Part shown: piece by piece, positions 7,372 to 18,071 of the stretch
Layout: the number at the start of each line of letters is the position of its first letter
How positions within the stretch are numbered: position 1 is the first letter of the stretch
Translations under genes and position numbers: made by a program
Notes under the pieces: generated by a model
The model's input: only the letters and a program-made list of their open reading frames with translations
Databases searched by the model: none
What the model was told of the DNA's origin: nothing
Assembly: GCF_003293845.1 (NCBI RefSeq)
Contig: NZ_QLST01000004.1
Location: forward strand, 124,001 to 188,000
Reading direction: 5' to 3'
DNA: 64,000 nucleotides
Source: Flavobacterium tibetense
GTDB taxonomy: Bacteria > Bacteroidota > Bacteroidia > Flavobacteriales > Flavobacteriaceae

Positions 7372-10152
7372 ATGAAGCAAATTACTATCCTGTTTTTATT
7401 GCTAGTGCAATCTGCAATTTCTCAAAATTCCTTGTTTAATCAAGTCGAAGCTAAGAATATTGGACCAACGATTATGAGTGGTCGTGTGGTAGATTTGGCA
7501 GTAAATCCAAAAAATCCAACCGAGTTTTACGTGGCGTATGCTACTGGCGGACTTTGGTATACCAACAACAACGGAACTTCTTTTACTCCAGTAATGGATT
7601 CAGCGGAAACCGTAAATTGTGGTTCGGTTACGGTGGATTGGAATTCGGGAACGATTTGGGTAGGAACAGGCGAGGTGAATGCTTCGCGTTCGTCTTATGC
7701 TGGAGTTGGTGTTTTAAAATCATCTGATAAAGGTAAAACTTGGGAAAATTTAGGATTAAAAGATTCACATCATATTAGCCGAATTTGGGTCAACCCAAGT
7801 AATTTAAATGAAATTGTGGTGGCTTCGGTCGGACATTTATATACTACCAACAAAGAACGAGGAATTTACAAATCAACTGACGGAGGAAAATCTTGGAAAC
7901 AAACCTTATTTGTAGCAGAAGACACTGGAATTATCGATTTAGCCGTTTCGAAAAATAATCCAAAAGTCATGTTTGCGGCATCTTGGCAAAAAGATAGAAA
8001 AGCGTGGCACTTTGATGGTGATGGAGAAAAATCAGGGATTTATAAAAGTGAAGATGGCGGAACTTCTTGGCAATTAGTTACCTCAAAAGAAAGCGGATTT
8101 CCTGCTAATGAAGGTGTTGGAAGAATTGGTTTGGCACTATTCAATGAAAACGTGATTTATGCGGTTTTAGACAATCAAAACAAGCGACCAAAAGTAGCTT
8201 CAAAAAATAAATTGACTACGATGTTGTCAACTCCAGGTGCGGATTTTATGGAAATTTCGAATAAAGAATTGAATATTGCTTTGAAAGAAAGTGGTTTTAG
8301 AGATAAATATCGTGCGGAAAACATTAAAAATTGGGTTGCCGATAATAATATGGAACCAAAAGAAGTTTTAGCGGTTTTATCGGATGCTAATAAAGCTTTA
8401 TTTGAAACCGAAGTAATTGGTTGCGAAGTCTACAAATCGGGAGATGGTGGAAAATCTTGGAAAAAAGCGAATCAAAATTACATCGACGATATGTTTTACA
8501 CGTATGGTTACTATTTTGCGAATATTTCGGTAGATGAAAAAAATCAAAATCGTGTTTATATTGGCGGTGTTCCGTTATTGTTTTCAGAAGATGGAGGAAA
8601 AACATTTGACATCATCTCAAAAGAAAATGTACACGCCGATCATCACGTAACTTGGGTAAATCCTGAAAATCCAAATCATATAATCAACGGAAATGATGGT
8701 GGTGTGAATATTTCGTATGATAATGGCGGACATTGGATTAAATGCAACAATGAAGCGGTAAGTCAGTTTTATGCGGTAAACGTGGATTATCAAGAAAATT
8801 ATAATGTCTATGGCGGCATGCAAGATAATGGCGTTTGGTTTGGTCCAAATAATTACTCGCACAATGTAGCTTGGCATCAAGAAGGGAAATATCCGTATCA
8901 AGAATTAATGGGTGGCGATGGAATGCAAACGCAAATCGATAGTCGCAATCCAAATGTGGTTTTCACAGGATATCAATTTGGAAATTACTATAAAATCAAT
9001 CAGAAAGAAGGTAAGTTCGATTACATCACACCAAGAGCTCCAAAAGGAGAAAAACCGTATCGTTTTAATTGGCAAACACCGATTTTATTGTCTTCGCACA
9101 ACCAAGATATTTTGTACATGGGTTCGGAGTTTTTGCACCGTTCCATGAATCAAGGCGAAACTTGGGAAAGAATTTCGGGTGATTTAACACATGGTGCTAA
9201 AGAAGGAAATGTGGCTTTTGGAACACTAACTACAATTTCAGAAAGTAAATTCCAATTCGGATTGCTTTATGCAGGTTCAGATGATGGAAAAATTAACGTT
9301 TCTAAAGATGGTGGCGCTTCATGGCAATTGATTTCGGGTAATTTACCTCAAAATTTATGGGTTTCAAGAGTTGCTGCTTCAACTCATAAAAAAGAAAGGG
9401 TTTATGCTACTTTGAACGCATATAGAAACGATAATTTTGAAAGTTATGCTTTTGTTTCGGAAGATTTTGGAGCAACTTGGAGTAATATTTCCTTAGGTTT
9501 AACCAATTCAGTAAACGTAATTGTAGAAGATTCGGTTAACGAGAATATTTTGTACGTTGGAACGGATAACGGTTTGTTTATTTCGTTAGATAAAGGCGCA
9601 ACATGGCAAGATTTCTCCAACGGAATGCCAAAAGTAGCAGTTCATGATGCGGTTATCCAAACCAAAGCTAAAGAATTAATCATGGGAACACACGGTCGTT
9701 CGATTTACAAAATTGATATTTCGAAAGTTCAGGAATTAACTAATGAAGTTTTGGCTAAAAATCTATATTTATTCAAAGTAAACGATAGAACCAAATCCGA
9801 TCGTTGGGGAACTCAAAATTACGCTTGGGGAACACCGAGCGAGCCTTCGCAAGAAATTTGGTTCTATTCAAATGCTGATGGAAAGGTGAATGTTTCGATT
9901 GCGAATGAATCAGGAAAGGCAGTTCATACTCAAAATGTAGCAGCAAAAAAAGGATTGAATTCGTTTGTTTTTGATTATTCGATGCCAAAAAATGTAGCTG
10001 ATAATTGGAATAAAAAAGATAAGAACATCAAGATTAAAGAAGCTGAAAATAAGAAGTTTTATTTACCTATTGGGAAATACAAAGTAACGATTTCCAAAGA
10101 TAAAGTTTCAGAAAGTAAAACGTTTGAACTAACTGCTCCCAAAAAACAATAA
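7372..10152 (+). CDS. Secreted BNR/sortilin-like beta-propeller protein
   Basis: A 926-residue exported protein with a signal peptide (ITILFLLLVQSAISQ). It carries many repeats with the Asp-box pattern S-x-D-x-G-x-x-W, for example SSDKGKTW, STDGGKSW, SEDGGTSW, SKDGGASW and SLDKGATW. These blades form a VPS10/sortilin-type or glycosidase-like propeller. Related proteins are often named glycosyl hydrolases, but no sialidase active site is evident. There is no clear T9SS tail. A 2-bp gap links it to the ChaN-like gene, so the two are probably co-transcribed. Enzymatic role unproven. Confidence 0.8.
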   Translation: MKQITILFLLLVQSAISQNSLFNQVEAKNIGPTIMSGRVVDLAVNPKNPTEFYVAYATGGLWYTNNNGTSFTPVMDSAETVNCGSVTVDWNSGTIWVGTGEVNASRSSYAGVGVLKSSDKGKTWENLGLKDSHHISRIWVNPSNLNEIVVASVGHLYTTNKERGIYKSTDGGKSWKQTLFVAEDTGIIDLAVSKNNPKVMFAASWQKDRKAWHFDGDGEKSGIYKSEDGGTSWQLVTSKESGFPANEGVGRIGLALFNENVIYAVLDNQNKRPKVASKNKLTTMLSTPGADFMEISNKELNIALKESGFRDKYRAENIKNWVADNNMEPKEVLAVLSDANKALFETEVIGCEVYKSGDGGKSWKKANQNYIDDMFYTYGYYFANISVDEKNQNRVYIGGVPLLFSEDGGKTFDIISKENVHADHHVTWVNPENPNHIINGNDGGVNISYDNGGHWIKCNNEAVSQFYAVNVDYQENYNVYGGMQDNGVWFGPNNYSHNVAWHQEGKYPYQELMGGDGMQTQIDSRNPNVVFTGYQFGNYYKINQKEGKFDYITPRAPKGEKPYRFNWQTPILLSSHNQDILYMGSEFLHRSMNQGETWERISGDLTHGAKEGNVAFGTLTTISESKFQFGLLYAGSDDGKINVSKDGGASWQLISGNLPQNLWVSRVAASTHKKERVYATLNAYRNDNFESYAFVSEDFGATWSNISLGLTNSVNVIVEDSVNENILYVGTDNGLFISLDKGATWQDFSNGMPKVAVHDAVIQTKAKELIMGTHGRSIYKIDISKVQELTNEVLAKNLYLFKVNDRTKSDRWGTQNYAWGTPSEPSQEIWFYSNADGKVNVSIANESGKAVHTQNVAAKKGLNSFVFDYSMPKNVADNWNKKDKNIKIKEAENKKFYLPIGKYKVTISKDKVSESKTFELTAPKKQ

Positions 10153-10154
10153 GT

Positions 10155-11006
10155 ATGAAGTTCGTTTTTTCTATAGTTGGTTTTTTGTTTGTGTGTAACA
10201 TAATTGCACAAGATAAAAAAGCATACCAGTTTTTTGATTCCAAAGGCAAAAGAGTTACTTACGAAAAAGTTTTGAAAGCTTCCGAAAAAACGGATGTAGT
10301 TTTGTTTGGAGAATATCATGATAATTCATTGGTACATTGGTTACAATTGGAATTCACCAAAGATTTAGCCAAAAGAAAAAACTTGGTTTTAGGTGCTGAA
10401 ATGTTGGAAGCTGATAATCAAGAAGTGGTTAATCGCTATTTGAAAGGAGCAATTAATCAAAAAGGATTGGATACTTTAGCTAGACTTTGGATAAATTACA
10501 TAACCGATTACAAACCTTTGGTTGATTTCGCAAAATCAAAACAAATTGATTTTATAGCTACCAATATTCCACGACGTTATGCCTCGTTGGTTTTTAGAAA
10601 AGATTTGGTAGCATTGGATTCGCTTACTTCTCAAGAAAAAGCATGGATTGCACCTTTGCCAATTGCATTCGACATTAATTTACCAGGTTATAAAAGCATG
10701 ATGGGCATGCAAGGCGGTCATGCTGGAGAAAAAATGCCAAAAGCACAAGCGATAAAAGATGCAACAATGGCTTATTTTATTAATAAAAACCGAAAAGAAA
10801 ATAGCGTTTTCATTCATTACAACGGAACGTATCATTCCGATAATTATGAAGGAATTAATTGGTATTTAAAAAAACTAGATGATAATATAAAAATTATCAC
10901 AATCGCTATGGTTGAACAAAAAGATTTAGGCAAATTAGAAAGCGAAAATTACAATAAAGCTAACTTTATTCTCGTTATAGATGAAGATGTGACAAGGTCT
11001 TATTAG
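10155..11006 (+). CDS. ChaN family (haem-binding uptake-like) protein
   Basis: A 283-residue protein with a signal peptide ending near CNIIAQ. Family motifs include VVLFGEYHDNSLVHWLQLE near residue 48, LGAEMLE, and a late FIHYNGTYHSDNYEG. The histidines of GEYHDN and YNGTYHSD correspond to conserved positions in the ChaN/PF04187 fold, whose Campylobacter member binds haem. No lipobox glycine or alanine precedes Cys14, so it is probably periplasmic rather than lipid-anchored. It follows the propeller gene by 2 bp. Confidence 0.8.
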   Translation: MKFVFSIVGFLFVCNIIAQDKKAYQFFDSKGKRVTYEKVLKASEKTDVVLFGEYHDNSLVHWLQLEFTKDLAKRKNLVLGAEMLEADNQEVVNRYLKGAINQKGLDTLARLWINYITDYKPLVDFAKSKQIDFIATNIPRRYASLVFRKDLVALDSLTSQEKAWIAPLPIAFDINLPGYKSMMGMQGGHAGEKMPKAQAIKDATMAYFINKNRKENSVFIHYNGTYHSDNYEGINWYLKKLDDNIKIITIAMVEQKDLGKLESENYNKANFILVIDEDVTRSY

Positions 11007-11140
11007 TCAGTTTGTTGTGTAGAATTATTTGTGTGAAATATTAAAAGTGTTTTAAACCAATACGATTTAGTCTCTTAATCCATTGATATTCAACGATAGT
11101 TAAATTCATTTTAAATTCATTATAAATTAGCGCCAAAAGG

Positions 11141-11171
11141 TTGTGGTTAATTTCAAATAGCTGTATTTTTG
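11141..11171 (+). promoter_or_regulatory. Promoter of sdhCAB
   Basis: TTG at 11141-11143, a 20-bp spacer and TATTTTTG at 11164-11171 fit the Bacteroidota primary promoter exactly. The expected leader is about 33 nt. Confidence 0.65.
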
Positions 11172-11210
11172 TTTGATTTTTTATTAAACTAGTACAATCA
11201 AATACAAATT

Positions 11211-12020
11211 ATGGCAAAATCAGCTCTTTTAAAGTCATCTATCGTTAAAAAATACTGGATGGCTCTTACAGGTTTATTTTTATGCTTGTTTTTGGCGGGT
11301 CACTTGGCAGGAAATTTACAGTTAATTTTCGGAACAAGTTTGCAGTTCAATGAATATGCTTTATTCATGACTACCAATCCAGCAGTAAAAATTCTTTCTT
11401 ATTTAACTTACATTTCTATTTTATTCCATGCAATTGATGGAATTCTTTTGACATTCCAAAACAAAGCGGCAAGACCAATTGGTTATGCTAAAACGGATGG
11501 TTCTTCAAGTAGTTTTGCTTCAAGAAACATGGCTGTTTTAGGAACAATTATTTTGGTTTTTATTGTGACGCACATGGTAAACTTTTGGGCAAAAATGCAT
11601 TTTGATGAAAGTATGCCTTTGCAAGAAACTGTTGTTGAATCACCAATGGGGGAGTTAACTTTGTATAACACAGTTAATGGAAGCTATGTAAACAAAGAAG
11701 CTGTTGAAGTGAGGAATGTTACTGATTTTTATGACCCTCAATTGAATTTAAAAGTTGGTCAAGGTTATAAAGACTTACACAAAATTACTTTCGAATTCTT
11801 TAAAGATGAGAAATTTGGATTAATCTTTACATTAGGTTATGTATTAGCTATGTTGGCTATGGCTTTTCACTTATGGCATGGTTTTCAAAGTGCCTTTCAA
11901 TCTTTGGGTGCAACGGGTTCAAAATTAACTCCAGCAATCAAATTATTTGGGAAGCTATTTTCGGTAATTGTTCCTTTACTATTTGCAATTATCCCAATTT
12001 ATATTCATTTCAGTAAATAA
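11211..12020 (+). CDS. sdhC: Succinate dehydrogenase/fumarate reductase cytochrome b subunit
   Basis: A 269-residue membrane protein with about five hydrophobic segments, beginning SSIVKKYWMALTGLFLCLFL. It belongs to the B-type (single large anchor) quinone reductases found in Bacteroidota, which bind two haems through histidines. GHLAGNLQ, LFHAIDG, VTHMVNFW and FHLWHGFQS contain the expected histidines. A soluble loop of about 70 residues lies between membrane segments 3 and 4. It opens the sdhCAB operon and is followed by sdhA after 16 bp. It anchors the complex and reduces menaquinone. Confidence 0.93.
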   Translation: MAKSALLKSSIVKKYWMALTGLFLCLFLAGHLAGNLQLIFGTSLQFNEYALFMTTNPAVKILSYLTYISILFHAIDGILLTFQNKAARPIGYAKTDGSSSSFASRNMAVLGTIILVFIVTHMVNFWAKMHFDESMPLQETVVESPMGELTLYNTVNGSYVNKEAVEVRNVTDFYDPQLNLKVGQGYKDLHKITFEFFKDEKFGLIFTLGYVLAMLAMAFHLWHGFQSAFQSLGATGSKLTPAIKLFGKLFSVIVPLLFAIIPIYIHFSK

Positions 12021-12036
12021 TCAACACATATAGATT

Positions 12037-14046
12037 ATGAAGTTAGATTCTAAAATACCAAATGGTCCATTAAAAGACAAGTGGACAAACCATAAAAACC
12101 ATTTAAAGTTAGTTGCTCCAAATAATAGACCAAAAATCGATATTATTGTGGTAGGAACAGGTTTAGCAGGAGCTTCAGCAGCTGCTTCTCTTGGAGAAAT
12201 GGGATACAATGTGAAAGCTTTTTGTTTTCAAGATTCACCTCGTCGTGCGCACTCAATTGCAGCTCAAGGTGGTGTGAATGCAGCTAAAAACTACCAAAAT
12301 GATGGTGACAGTGTGTATCGCCTTTTCTATGATACTATTAAAGGTGGTGACTACCGTGCGCGTGAAGCAAACGTGCACCGTTTAGCAGAAGTTTCAGGGA
12401 ATATTATCGACCAATGTGTAGCTCAAGGTGTACCTTTTGCTCGCGAATATGGTGGAATGTTAGACAACCGTTCGTTTGGTGGAACGCAAGTACAACGAAC
12501 TTTCTACGCTGCTGGACAAACAGGTCAACAATTATTACTAGGAGCATATTCTGCTTTATCGAGACAAATCGGGTTAGGTCGTGTAAAAATGTACAACCGT
12601 CACGAAATGTTAGATATCGTTAAAGTAGACGGAAAAGCGCGTGGAATTATCGCTCGTAACTTAGTTACAGGAGAAATTGAAAGACATTCGGCTCATGCGG
12701 TTGTTATTGCTTCTGGAGGTTATGGTAACGTATATTTCCTTTCTACAAATGCCATGGGAAGTAACGTAACTGCTGGATGGAAAATCCACAAACAAGGAGC
12801 GTTATTTGCAAATCCATGTTATGTACAAATTCACCCAACATGTATTCCAGTTCATGGAACGAATCAGTCAAAATTAACATTGATGTCTGAATCGTTACGT
12901 AACTCAGGACGTATTTGGGTTCCTAAGAAAAAAGAAGATGCTGAAGCAATTAGAGCTGGTAAATTAAAACCAACTCAAATTGCAGAAGAAGATAGAGATT
13001 ATTACTTGGAAAGAAAATATCCAGCTTTTGGAAATTTAGTTCCTCGTGATGTGGCTTCAAGAGCTGCAAAAGAAGTTTGTGATGCTGGACACGGTATCGA
13101 AGCAAATGATACTAACGAAGGAGTTTATCTAGATTTCTCAACAGAAATTCAAACTAAAGGAAAACAATCGGCGTACGCAAAAGGAAATCATAACCCAACG
13201 CCTGAAGAAATTACAGCTTTAGGAAAACAGTGGTTGGAAGAGAAATATGGTAACTTGTTTACTATGTATCAAAAAATCACGGATGAGAATCCTTATGAAA
13301 CGCCAATGAAAATTTATCCAGCGGTTCACTATACAATGGGTGGAGTTTGGGTTGATTATAACTTGCAATCTACAATTCCAGGTTGTTTCGTAGCAGGAGA
13401 AGCGAACTTCTCTGACCACGGAGCTAACCGTTTAGGAGCTTCTGCTTTAATGCAAGGTTTAGCAGATGGATATTTCGTATTACCTTATACGATTTCAAAT
13501 TATTTGGCTGACGAAATTAGAACTGGAAAGATCTCTACAGATTCTCCAGAATTCGCTGAAGCTGAAGCAAGAGTTAAAGATTCAATCAACATGTTCTTAA
13601 ATAATAACGGAACCAAATCTGTTGACTATTTCCACAAAAAATTAGGTTTGATTATGTGGAATAAAGTAGGAATGGGTCGTAACGAAAAAGGTTTAACAGA
13701 AGCTATTGCTGAAATCGCTCAATTAAAAGAAGATTTCTACAAAGAGGTTTATGTTCCTGGAAGTGCTGACGAATTAAATCCTGAGCTAGAAAAAGCATTA
13801 AGAGTAGCTGATTTCATCGAATTAGGACAATTAATGGCAATGGATGCTTTACAACGTAAAGAATCTTGTGGAGGTCACTTCCGTGAAGAATATCAAGATG
13901 CTGAAGGAGAAACCTTACGTGATGACGAAAACTTCAAATTTGTTGGAGCTTGGGAATACAAAGGTGATGACATCAGTAAAGAAGAACTTCACAAAGAAGA
14001 ATTAGTTTACGAAGAAATTAAAATCGCAGCTAGAAATTACAAATAA
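12037..14046 (+). CDS. sdhA: Succinate dehydrogenase/fumarate reductase flavoprotein subunit
   Basis: The 669-residue catalytic subunit of complex II. The Rossmann motif [14 protein letters not shown] lies at residues 40-53, and [13 protein letters not shown] carries His72, the expected covalent FAD attachment site. [16 protein letters not shown] and [18 protein letters not shown] are active-site and FAD-binding blocks. It oxidises succinate to fumarate in the TCA cycle and passes electrons to SdhB. It is the second gene of the operon, with sdhB starting 6 bp after its stop. Confidence 0.97.
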   Translation: MKLDSKIPNGPLKDKWTNHKNHLKLVAPNNRPKIDIIVVGTGLAGASAAASLGEMGYNVKAFCFQDSPRRAHSIAAQGGVNAAKNYQNDGDSVYRLFYDTIKGGDYRAREANVHRLAEVSGNIIDQCVAQGVPFAREYGGMLDNRSFGGTQVQRTFYAAGQTGQQLLLGAYSALSRQIGLGRVKMYNRHEMLDIVKVDGKARGIIARNLVTGEIERHSAHAVVIASGGYGNVYFLSTNAMGSNVTAGWKIHKQGALFANPCYVQIHPTCIPVHGTNQSKLTLMSESLRNSGRIWVPKKKEDAEAIRAGKLKPTQIAEEDRDYYLERKYPAFGNLVPRDVASRAAKEVCDAGHGIEANDTNEGVYLDFSTEIQTKGKQSAYAKGNHNPTPEEITALGKQWLEEKYGNLFTMYQKITDENPYETPMKIYPAVHYTMGGVWVDYNLQSTIPGCFVAGEANFSDHGANRLGASALMQGLADGYFVLPYTISNYLADEIRTGKISTDSPEFAEAEARVKDSINMFLNNNGTKSVDYFHKKLGLIMWNKVGMGRNEKGLTEAIAEIAQLKEDFYKEVYVPGSADELNPELEKALRVADFIELGQLMAMDALQRKESCGGHFREEYQDAEGETLRDDENFKFVGAWEYKGDDISKEELHKEELVYEEIKIAARNYK

Positions 14047-14052
14047 TAGATT

Positions 14053-14814
14053 ATGAGTGCAGCAAAAAACATCAATATAAACCTTAAAATTTGGCGTCAA
14101 AAGAACGCTAGTTCAAAAGGGAGCATGGAAACTTATAAATTAGATAATGTTTCTACTGCAAGTTCGTTTTTGGAAATGTTAGACCAATTGAACGAGCAAT
14201 TAGTAAATGAAAAGAAAGAGCCTGTAGCATTTGATCACGATTGTCGTGAAGGAATTTGTGGAATGTGTTCTTTATACATCAACGGACGTGCTCACGGACC
14301 TGATACGGGAATTACAACCTGTCAGTTACACATGAGAATGTTCAACGATGGTGATACGATTTATATCGAACCATGGAGAAGTAAAGCATTTCCAGTGATT
14401 AAAGATTTAGTAGTAGATAGATCTGCTTTTGATAGAATTCAACAAGCTGGAGGTTTCGTTTCTGTAAATACTTCAGGTAATACTATCGATGCGAATTCTA
14501 TTCCAGTTCCAAAAGACGATGCGGATAAAGCGTTTATGGCAGCAGCTTGTATTGGTTGTGGAGCTTGTGTAGCTACTTGTAAAAACGGTTCTGCGATGTT
14601 ATTCGTGGGAGCAAAAGTGTCGCAATATGCTTTGTTGCCACAAGGTAAAGTAGAAGCAACTCAACGTGTTTTAAACATGGTACGTCAAATGGACGAAGAA
14701 GGATTCGGAAATTGTACCAATACTGGCGCATGTGAAATCGAATGTCCAAAAGGAATTTCGTTAGAAAACATTGCACGTATGAACAGAGAGTTCTTAAAAG
14801 CAAGTGTTAAGTAA
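14053..14814 (+). CDS. sdhB: Succinate dehydrogenase/fumarate reductase iron-sulfur subunit
   Basis: A 253-residue protein with three cluster motifs. Cys64, Cys69, Cys72 (CREGICGMC) and Cys90 bind the [2Fe-2S] cluster. [11 protein letters not shown] (166-176) and [11 protein letters not shown] (221-231) serve the remaining clusters. It transfers electrons from SdhA to the SdhC quinone site. It is the last gene of sdhCAB and is followed by a strong terminator. Confidence 0.97.
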   Translation: MSAAKNININLKIWRQKNASSKGSMETYKLDNVSTASSFLEMLDQLNEQLVNEKKEPVAFDHDCREGICGMCSLYINGRAHGPDTGITTCQLHMRMFNDGDTIYIEPWRSKAFPVIKDLVVDRSAFDRIQQAGGFVSVNTSGNTIDANSIPVPKDDADKAFMAAACIGCGACVATCKNGSAMLFVGAKVSQYALLPQGKVEATQRVLNMVRQMDEEGFGNCTNTGACEIECPKGISLENIARMNREFLKASVK

Positions 14815-14838
14815 TTAGTTGCTTTTCAAAATAATCTA

Positions 14839-14873
14839 AAACGCATTCATTCATTTGGATGCGTTTTTTTTTG
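14839..14873 (+). terminator. Terminator of sdhCAB
   Basis: ACGCAT (14841-14846) pairs with ATGCGT (14859-14864) and is followed by a run of T. Confidence 0.75.
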
Positions 14874-14896
14874 TATTTTTAAACCAAATTAAACAC

Positions 14897-15661
14897 ATGA
14901 AAATCGCATTATTTCAAACCAAATTAGCTTGGGAAAACCCAGAAAAAAACAGAAAGTTTATAGAAGAATACGTTGTAAACGAAACACAGATGTTCGATTT
15001 ATTAGTGCTTCCTGAAATGTTTACTTCTGGATTTACCATGAATCCCCAAAATGTAGCCGAAGCTATGAATGGGCAAACCATTAAGTGGATGCAATCATTG
15101 GCAAAAATGAAAAATTGTGCCATCACCGGAAGTTTGGTCATTGAAGAAGATGGGAAGTATTTCAACCGCATGGTTTTTGTGTTTCCAACAGGCGAAATGG
15201 AATATTATGATAAACGCCATTTGTTTACTTTGGCTGGTGAAAATCAAAAATATCAAGCTGGGAAACAGAAGAAAATTGTACAGTATTTAGATTATAAATT
15301 TTGCTTACAAGTGTGTTACGATTTGCGTTTTCCGGTTTTCTCAAGAAATGTAGAAGATTATCATGTAATGCTTTATGTAGCCAATTGGCCTAAGCCAAGA
15401 ATTAGTGCTTGGGATGCCTTATTGAAAGCTAGAGCTATCGAAAATATGTGTTATACCGTTGGTGTGAATAGAATTGGCTTAGACGCTAACGAACTGGAAT
15501 ACGTAGGTCATTCGCAGGTAATTGATTATTTAGGAAATATCGTTGTTGATTGCGAGTCGGAACAAGGAATTTTTATCTACGAATTAGATAAAACCACCAT
15601 GATGACTACACGTCAAAAGTTGAATTTCTTAAACGATCGAGATGCGTTTGAAATATGCTAA
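14897..15661 (+). CDS. Nitrilase-superfamily amidohydrolase (omega-amidase-like)
   Basis: A 254-residue carbon-nitrogen hydrolase starting at ATG 14897. The catalytic triad is visible as Glu in LPEMFTSGF, Lys in YDKRHLF and Cys in QVCYDLRFP. GVNRIGLDANELEYVGHSQV is typical of YafV/Nit2-like omega-amidases, which hydrolyse alpha-ketoglutaramate and related amides. It is cytoplasmic. The gene is convergent with the next one and their ends overlap by 4 bp, so antisense read-through is likely. The substrate is inferred from family only. Confidence 0.88.
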   Translation: MKIALFQTKLAWENPEKNRKFIEEYVVNETQMFDLLVLPEMFTSGFTMNPQNVAEAMNGQTIKWMQSLAKMKNCAITGSLVIEEDGKYFNRMVFVFPTGEMEYYDKRHLFTLAGENQKYQAGKQKKIVQYLDYKFCLQVCYDLRFPVFSRNVEDYHVMLYVANWPKPRISAWDALLKARAIENMCYTVGVNRIGLDANELEYVGHSQVIDYLGNIVVDCESEQGIFIYELDKTTMMTTRQKLNFLNDRDAFEIC

Positions 15662-17259
15662 AAATCTTGTTCTACATCCCAATTGGCTCTTACATCAATC
15701 GCTTTTGGGAAGTAAATAATTTCTTCAGCTTGGCGTTTTTCGAGGAAATTTCCAGTATCCCAAATTCTATTTTTATTGTCGTCGTAAATGATTCGAAGAG
15801 TAAATAAATTGGGCTCCAATAATTCAAAATTAAGTGAAGTTTCGCCTTCCGAATACCCTTGAGCTGCTATTTCGCCATTTGACTTTAAAATTTCTACTAT
15901 CACAGGAAAACGAGTAGCACTTTTTAAATTCACTCTCAAATTTCCATAATCCGAATATTGTTTGGTAGTAAAATTAAATTTCAAAGTATCATTTGGCGTG
16001 TTATAAAAATCTACAAAAGCACCGGGTAAAGCAGTCATTTTGTATTTTTCGTTTTCTTCTTTTTTGAAGTCGAACACAATTTCTCTTTCAAATTCATTGT
16101 ATTTTGTGGTAAAGGCAACTTTTACAGAATCTTTATTTAAAAGCGTGATTTTTTCGTTATTGAATTGATCAATTGGTGTATTCGTTTTCAAGGTAAATTG
16201 GTCTCTAAATGCCAAAGCTCCTTTTTGTTTCGCATCGATACTCAAAGAATCCGTTTCTTGAATTTTTTTAATTTTGGAAGTGAAACTCTTCTTATAATTG
16301 TCTGCTTCAATTGTAAAAATTAACGAATCTTTCTCCATATTGGGAACAAAAAGTTGAACTGAGTCCTTTCCGCTAACAGGGAAATTCATCATTCGAACAG
16401 GAATATTTTCTTTACCATTCGTTGCTGAAATTTTTGCTTTTTTAATTTCACCTTCAAAAGCTAAAAAGAATTTATTACTGCTTTCTTGAGTCGGTTTGTC
16501 CACTTTTAAAGTTGGTTTTTCTTTAAATAATTCCAATTCAAAAATGGTATCGTTAGGCAAAGTGATTTTGTCTTTAAGAAAACCTATTTTATCAAACCTT
16601 GGGTCAAATTTGTAATTGTTGTTTTGGTCCTTTAAAGCAATCATGTAATAACTTCCTGCTTTTAAATTTTCTAATTTGAAAATTTTTGAGCTGTCTAAAG
16701 TATTGGCAATGTATAATGGAGGTTCTTTGTAAATAGTAGAATCGGTAAACGTTGCGGCTTCATACAATTGTATAGAAACAAAATTATCTGTTTTTTGCTC
16801 TAAGGCATCTTTTATTTTTCCGCCCAATTGCAAAGAATCTATATAAGAACCAGTTGAAAAAACATAACGGTATTGTGAATACGGATTTCCTTCGTTATTA
16901 TCTGTAATACTTTGTCCAAAATTGAAACTGTAAGTTGTGTTGGGTTGAAGCGTATCTTGAATTTTGATGGAAATAAAGCGACTAGCACTTCCTTGAGGAA
17001 CAATAATAGGTCGTTTATTCATTGGAGGCGAAATAATCAATTGTTTATTGATGTCTTTCACTTTAATGAGTTCATCAAAAACAATTTTGATTTCTTTTCC
17101 AGAAAAATTAGTGTTGTAATTTTCGGGGGAACTACTTACAATTTTTGGTGGAATAGTATCTTTTGCTCCACCAGTAATAAAACCGCGTTTGGCACAACTA
17201 GGAAGTAATAAAAGACTGCCAAAAAAAAGCGATAGTATGATTAAATATATTTTCTTCAT
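15658..17259 (-). CDS. Ig-like domain lipoprotein
   Basis: A 533-residue predicted lipoprotein. The signal peptide ends in LLLLPSCAK, with the lipobox cysteine at about residue 22. Residues about 38-135 (PPKIVSSSPENY, IKIVFDELIKVKD, YSFNFGQSITDNNEG) match the Big_5/SbsA-type Ig-like domain. The rest is beta-rich and ends in DNKNRIWDTGNF, a pattern common in flavobacterial surface lipoproteins. Function unknown; possibly outer-membrane associated. It is transcribed separately from the ComF-like gene, which ends 65 bp beyond its start codon. Confidence 0.75.
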   Translation of the reverse strand: MKKIYLIILSLFFGSLLLLPSCAKRGFITGGAKDTIPPKIVSSSPENYNTNFSGKEIKIVFDELIKVKDINKQLIISPPMNKRPIIVPQGSASRFISIKIQDTLQPNTTYSFNFGQSITDNNEGNPYSQYRYVFSTGSYIDSLQLGGKIKDALEQKTDNFVSIQLYEAATFTDSTIYKEPPLYIANTLDSSKIFKLENLKAGSYYMIALKDQNNNYKFDPRFDKIGFLKDKITLPNDTIFELELFKEKPTLKVDKPTQESSNKFFLAFEGEIKKAKISATNGKENIPVRMMNFPVSGKDSVQLFVPNMEKDSLIFTIEADNYKKSFTSKIKKIQETDSLSIDAKQKGALAFRDQFTLKTNTPIDQFNNEKITLLNKDSVKVAFTTKYNEFEREIVFDFKKEENEKYKMTALPGAFVDFYNTPNDTLKFNFTTKQYSDYGNLRVNLKSATRFPVIVEILKSNGEIAAQGYSEGETSLNFELLEPNLFTLRIIYDDNKNRIWDTGNFLEKRQAEEIIYFPKAIDVRANWDVEQDF

Positions 17260-17324
17260 GAGCTTCTAAACGAACTACAAAATAACAATTATAATTCGAG
17301 CTAAAATAGTCATTTTAATTTTTT

Positions 17325-18008
17325 TTAAGATTGGGTATAAGCAATAGTTAAAATACTAACTTTTGCATTAGGGATTTTCAATAATGCTTTGGCACAAATT
17401 TCCAAAGTGGAACCCGTGGTAATTACATCATCTACTAATAAAAAATGCTTGTTTTCATCATTCGATGTGAAATTCACATCAAAAATAGCTCGTGTTAATT
17501 GTTGTCTAGCTTCTCTGTTTTTCTTGGTTTGTGTTTTGTTGTATTGCGTTCTCAGTAATACGTTTTTATTTACCGGAATTTGTAATTGATTTCCAATGCT
17601 TTCGCAAAAAGAATCTACTTGGTTATAGCCTCTTTCTTTTAATTTTTTTGGATGTAATGGAACGGGAATAATCTCTGTTACTGAACGAATAGGTTCAAAG
17701 TTTTGTAAATCTTTTGCATACAATTCTCCTAGCAATGAACCAATGTTTTGTTGGTTTCTATACTTTAAATTATGAATCAATTCTTGCGCAATTCCGCCAT
17801 GATGAAAGTACAACATGGATACTCCAAATTCTAATGGAATTAGGCCATAAAACTTTTTTATTGTATCATTGTGTGGAATTTCATGATGATAAGTGAACGG
17901 CAAATCATGCCGACATTTCAAACAAATTAATACTTCGTTAAAAAGTAATAATGAGTTACAACCGCAACAAGTTTCAGGAAAAAAGAGTTTTAACAGATTT
18001 TTTAGCAT
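17325..18008 (-). CDS. ComF family phosphoribosyltransferase-like protein
   Basis: A 227-residue protein with an N-terminal double zinc-ribbon pattern (ETCCGCN...CLKCRHDLP) and a C-terminal PRPP-binding motif LLVDDVITTGSTL. The middle holds IPVPLHPKKLKERGYNQ, diagnostic of ComF/GntX proteins. ComF supports DNA uptake during transformation in some bacteria; in Bacteroidota its role is less clear. It is monocistronic, on the minus strand, with a 63-bp gap to a divergent gene. Confidence 0.88.
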   Translation of the reverse strand: MLKNLLKLFFPETCCGCNSLLLFNEVLICLKCRHDLPFTYHHEIPHNDTIKKFYGLIPLEFGVSMLYFHHGGIAQELIHNLKYRNQQNIGSLLGELYAKDLQNFEPIRSVTEIIPVPLHPKKLKERGYNQVDSFCESIGNQLQIPVNKNVLLRTQYNKTQTKKNREARQQLTRAIFDVNFTSNDENKHFLLVDDVITTGSTLEICAKALLKIPNAKVSILTIAYTQS

Positions 18009-18071
18009 TTCATCGAATAATAAATTCTTATAGTTTAATTTTTTGTTAATTTAATAAAAATTTTAAAAACC

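Noticed and set aside
8387-9148. Several long antisense frames inside the BNR propeller gene
   Set aside because: They are shadows of a repeat-rich coding sequence; the plus-strand frame has a signal peptide and repeated Asp-box motifs.
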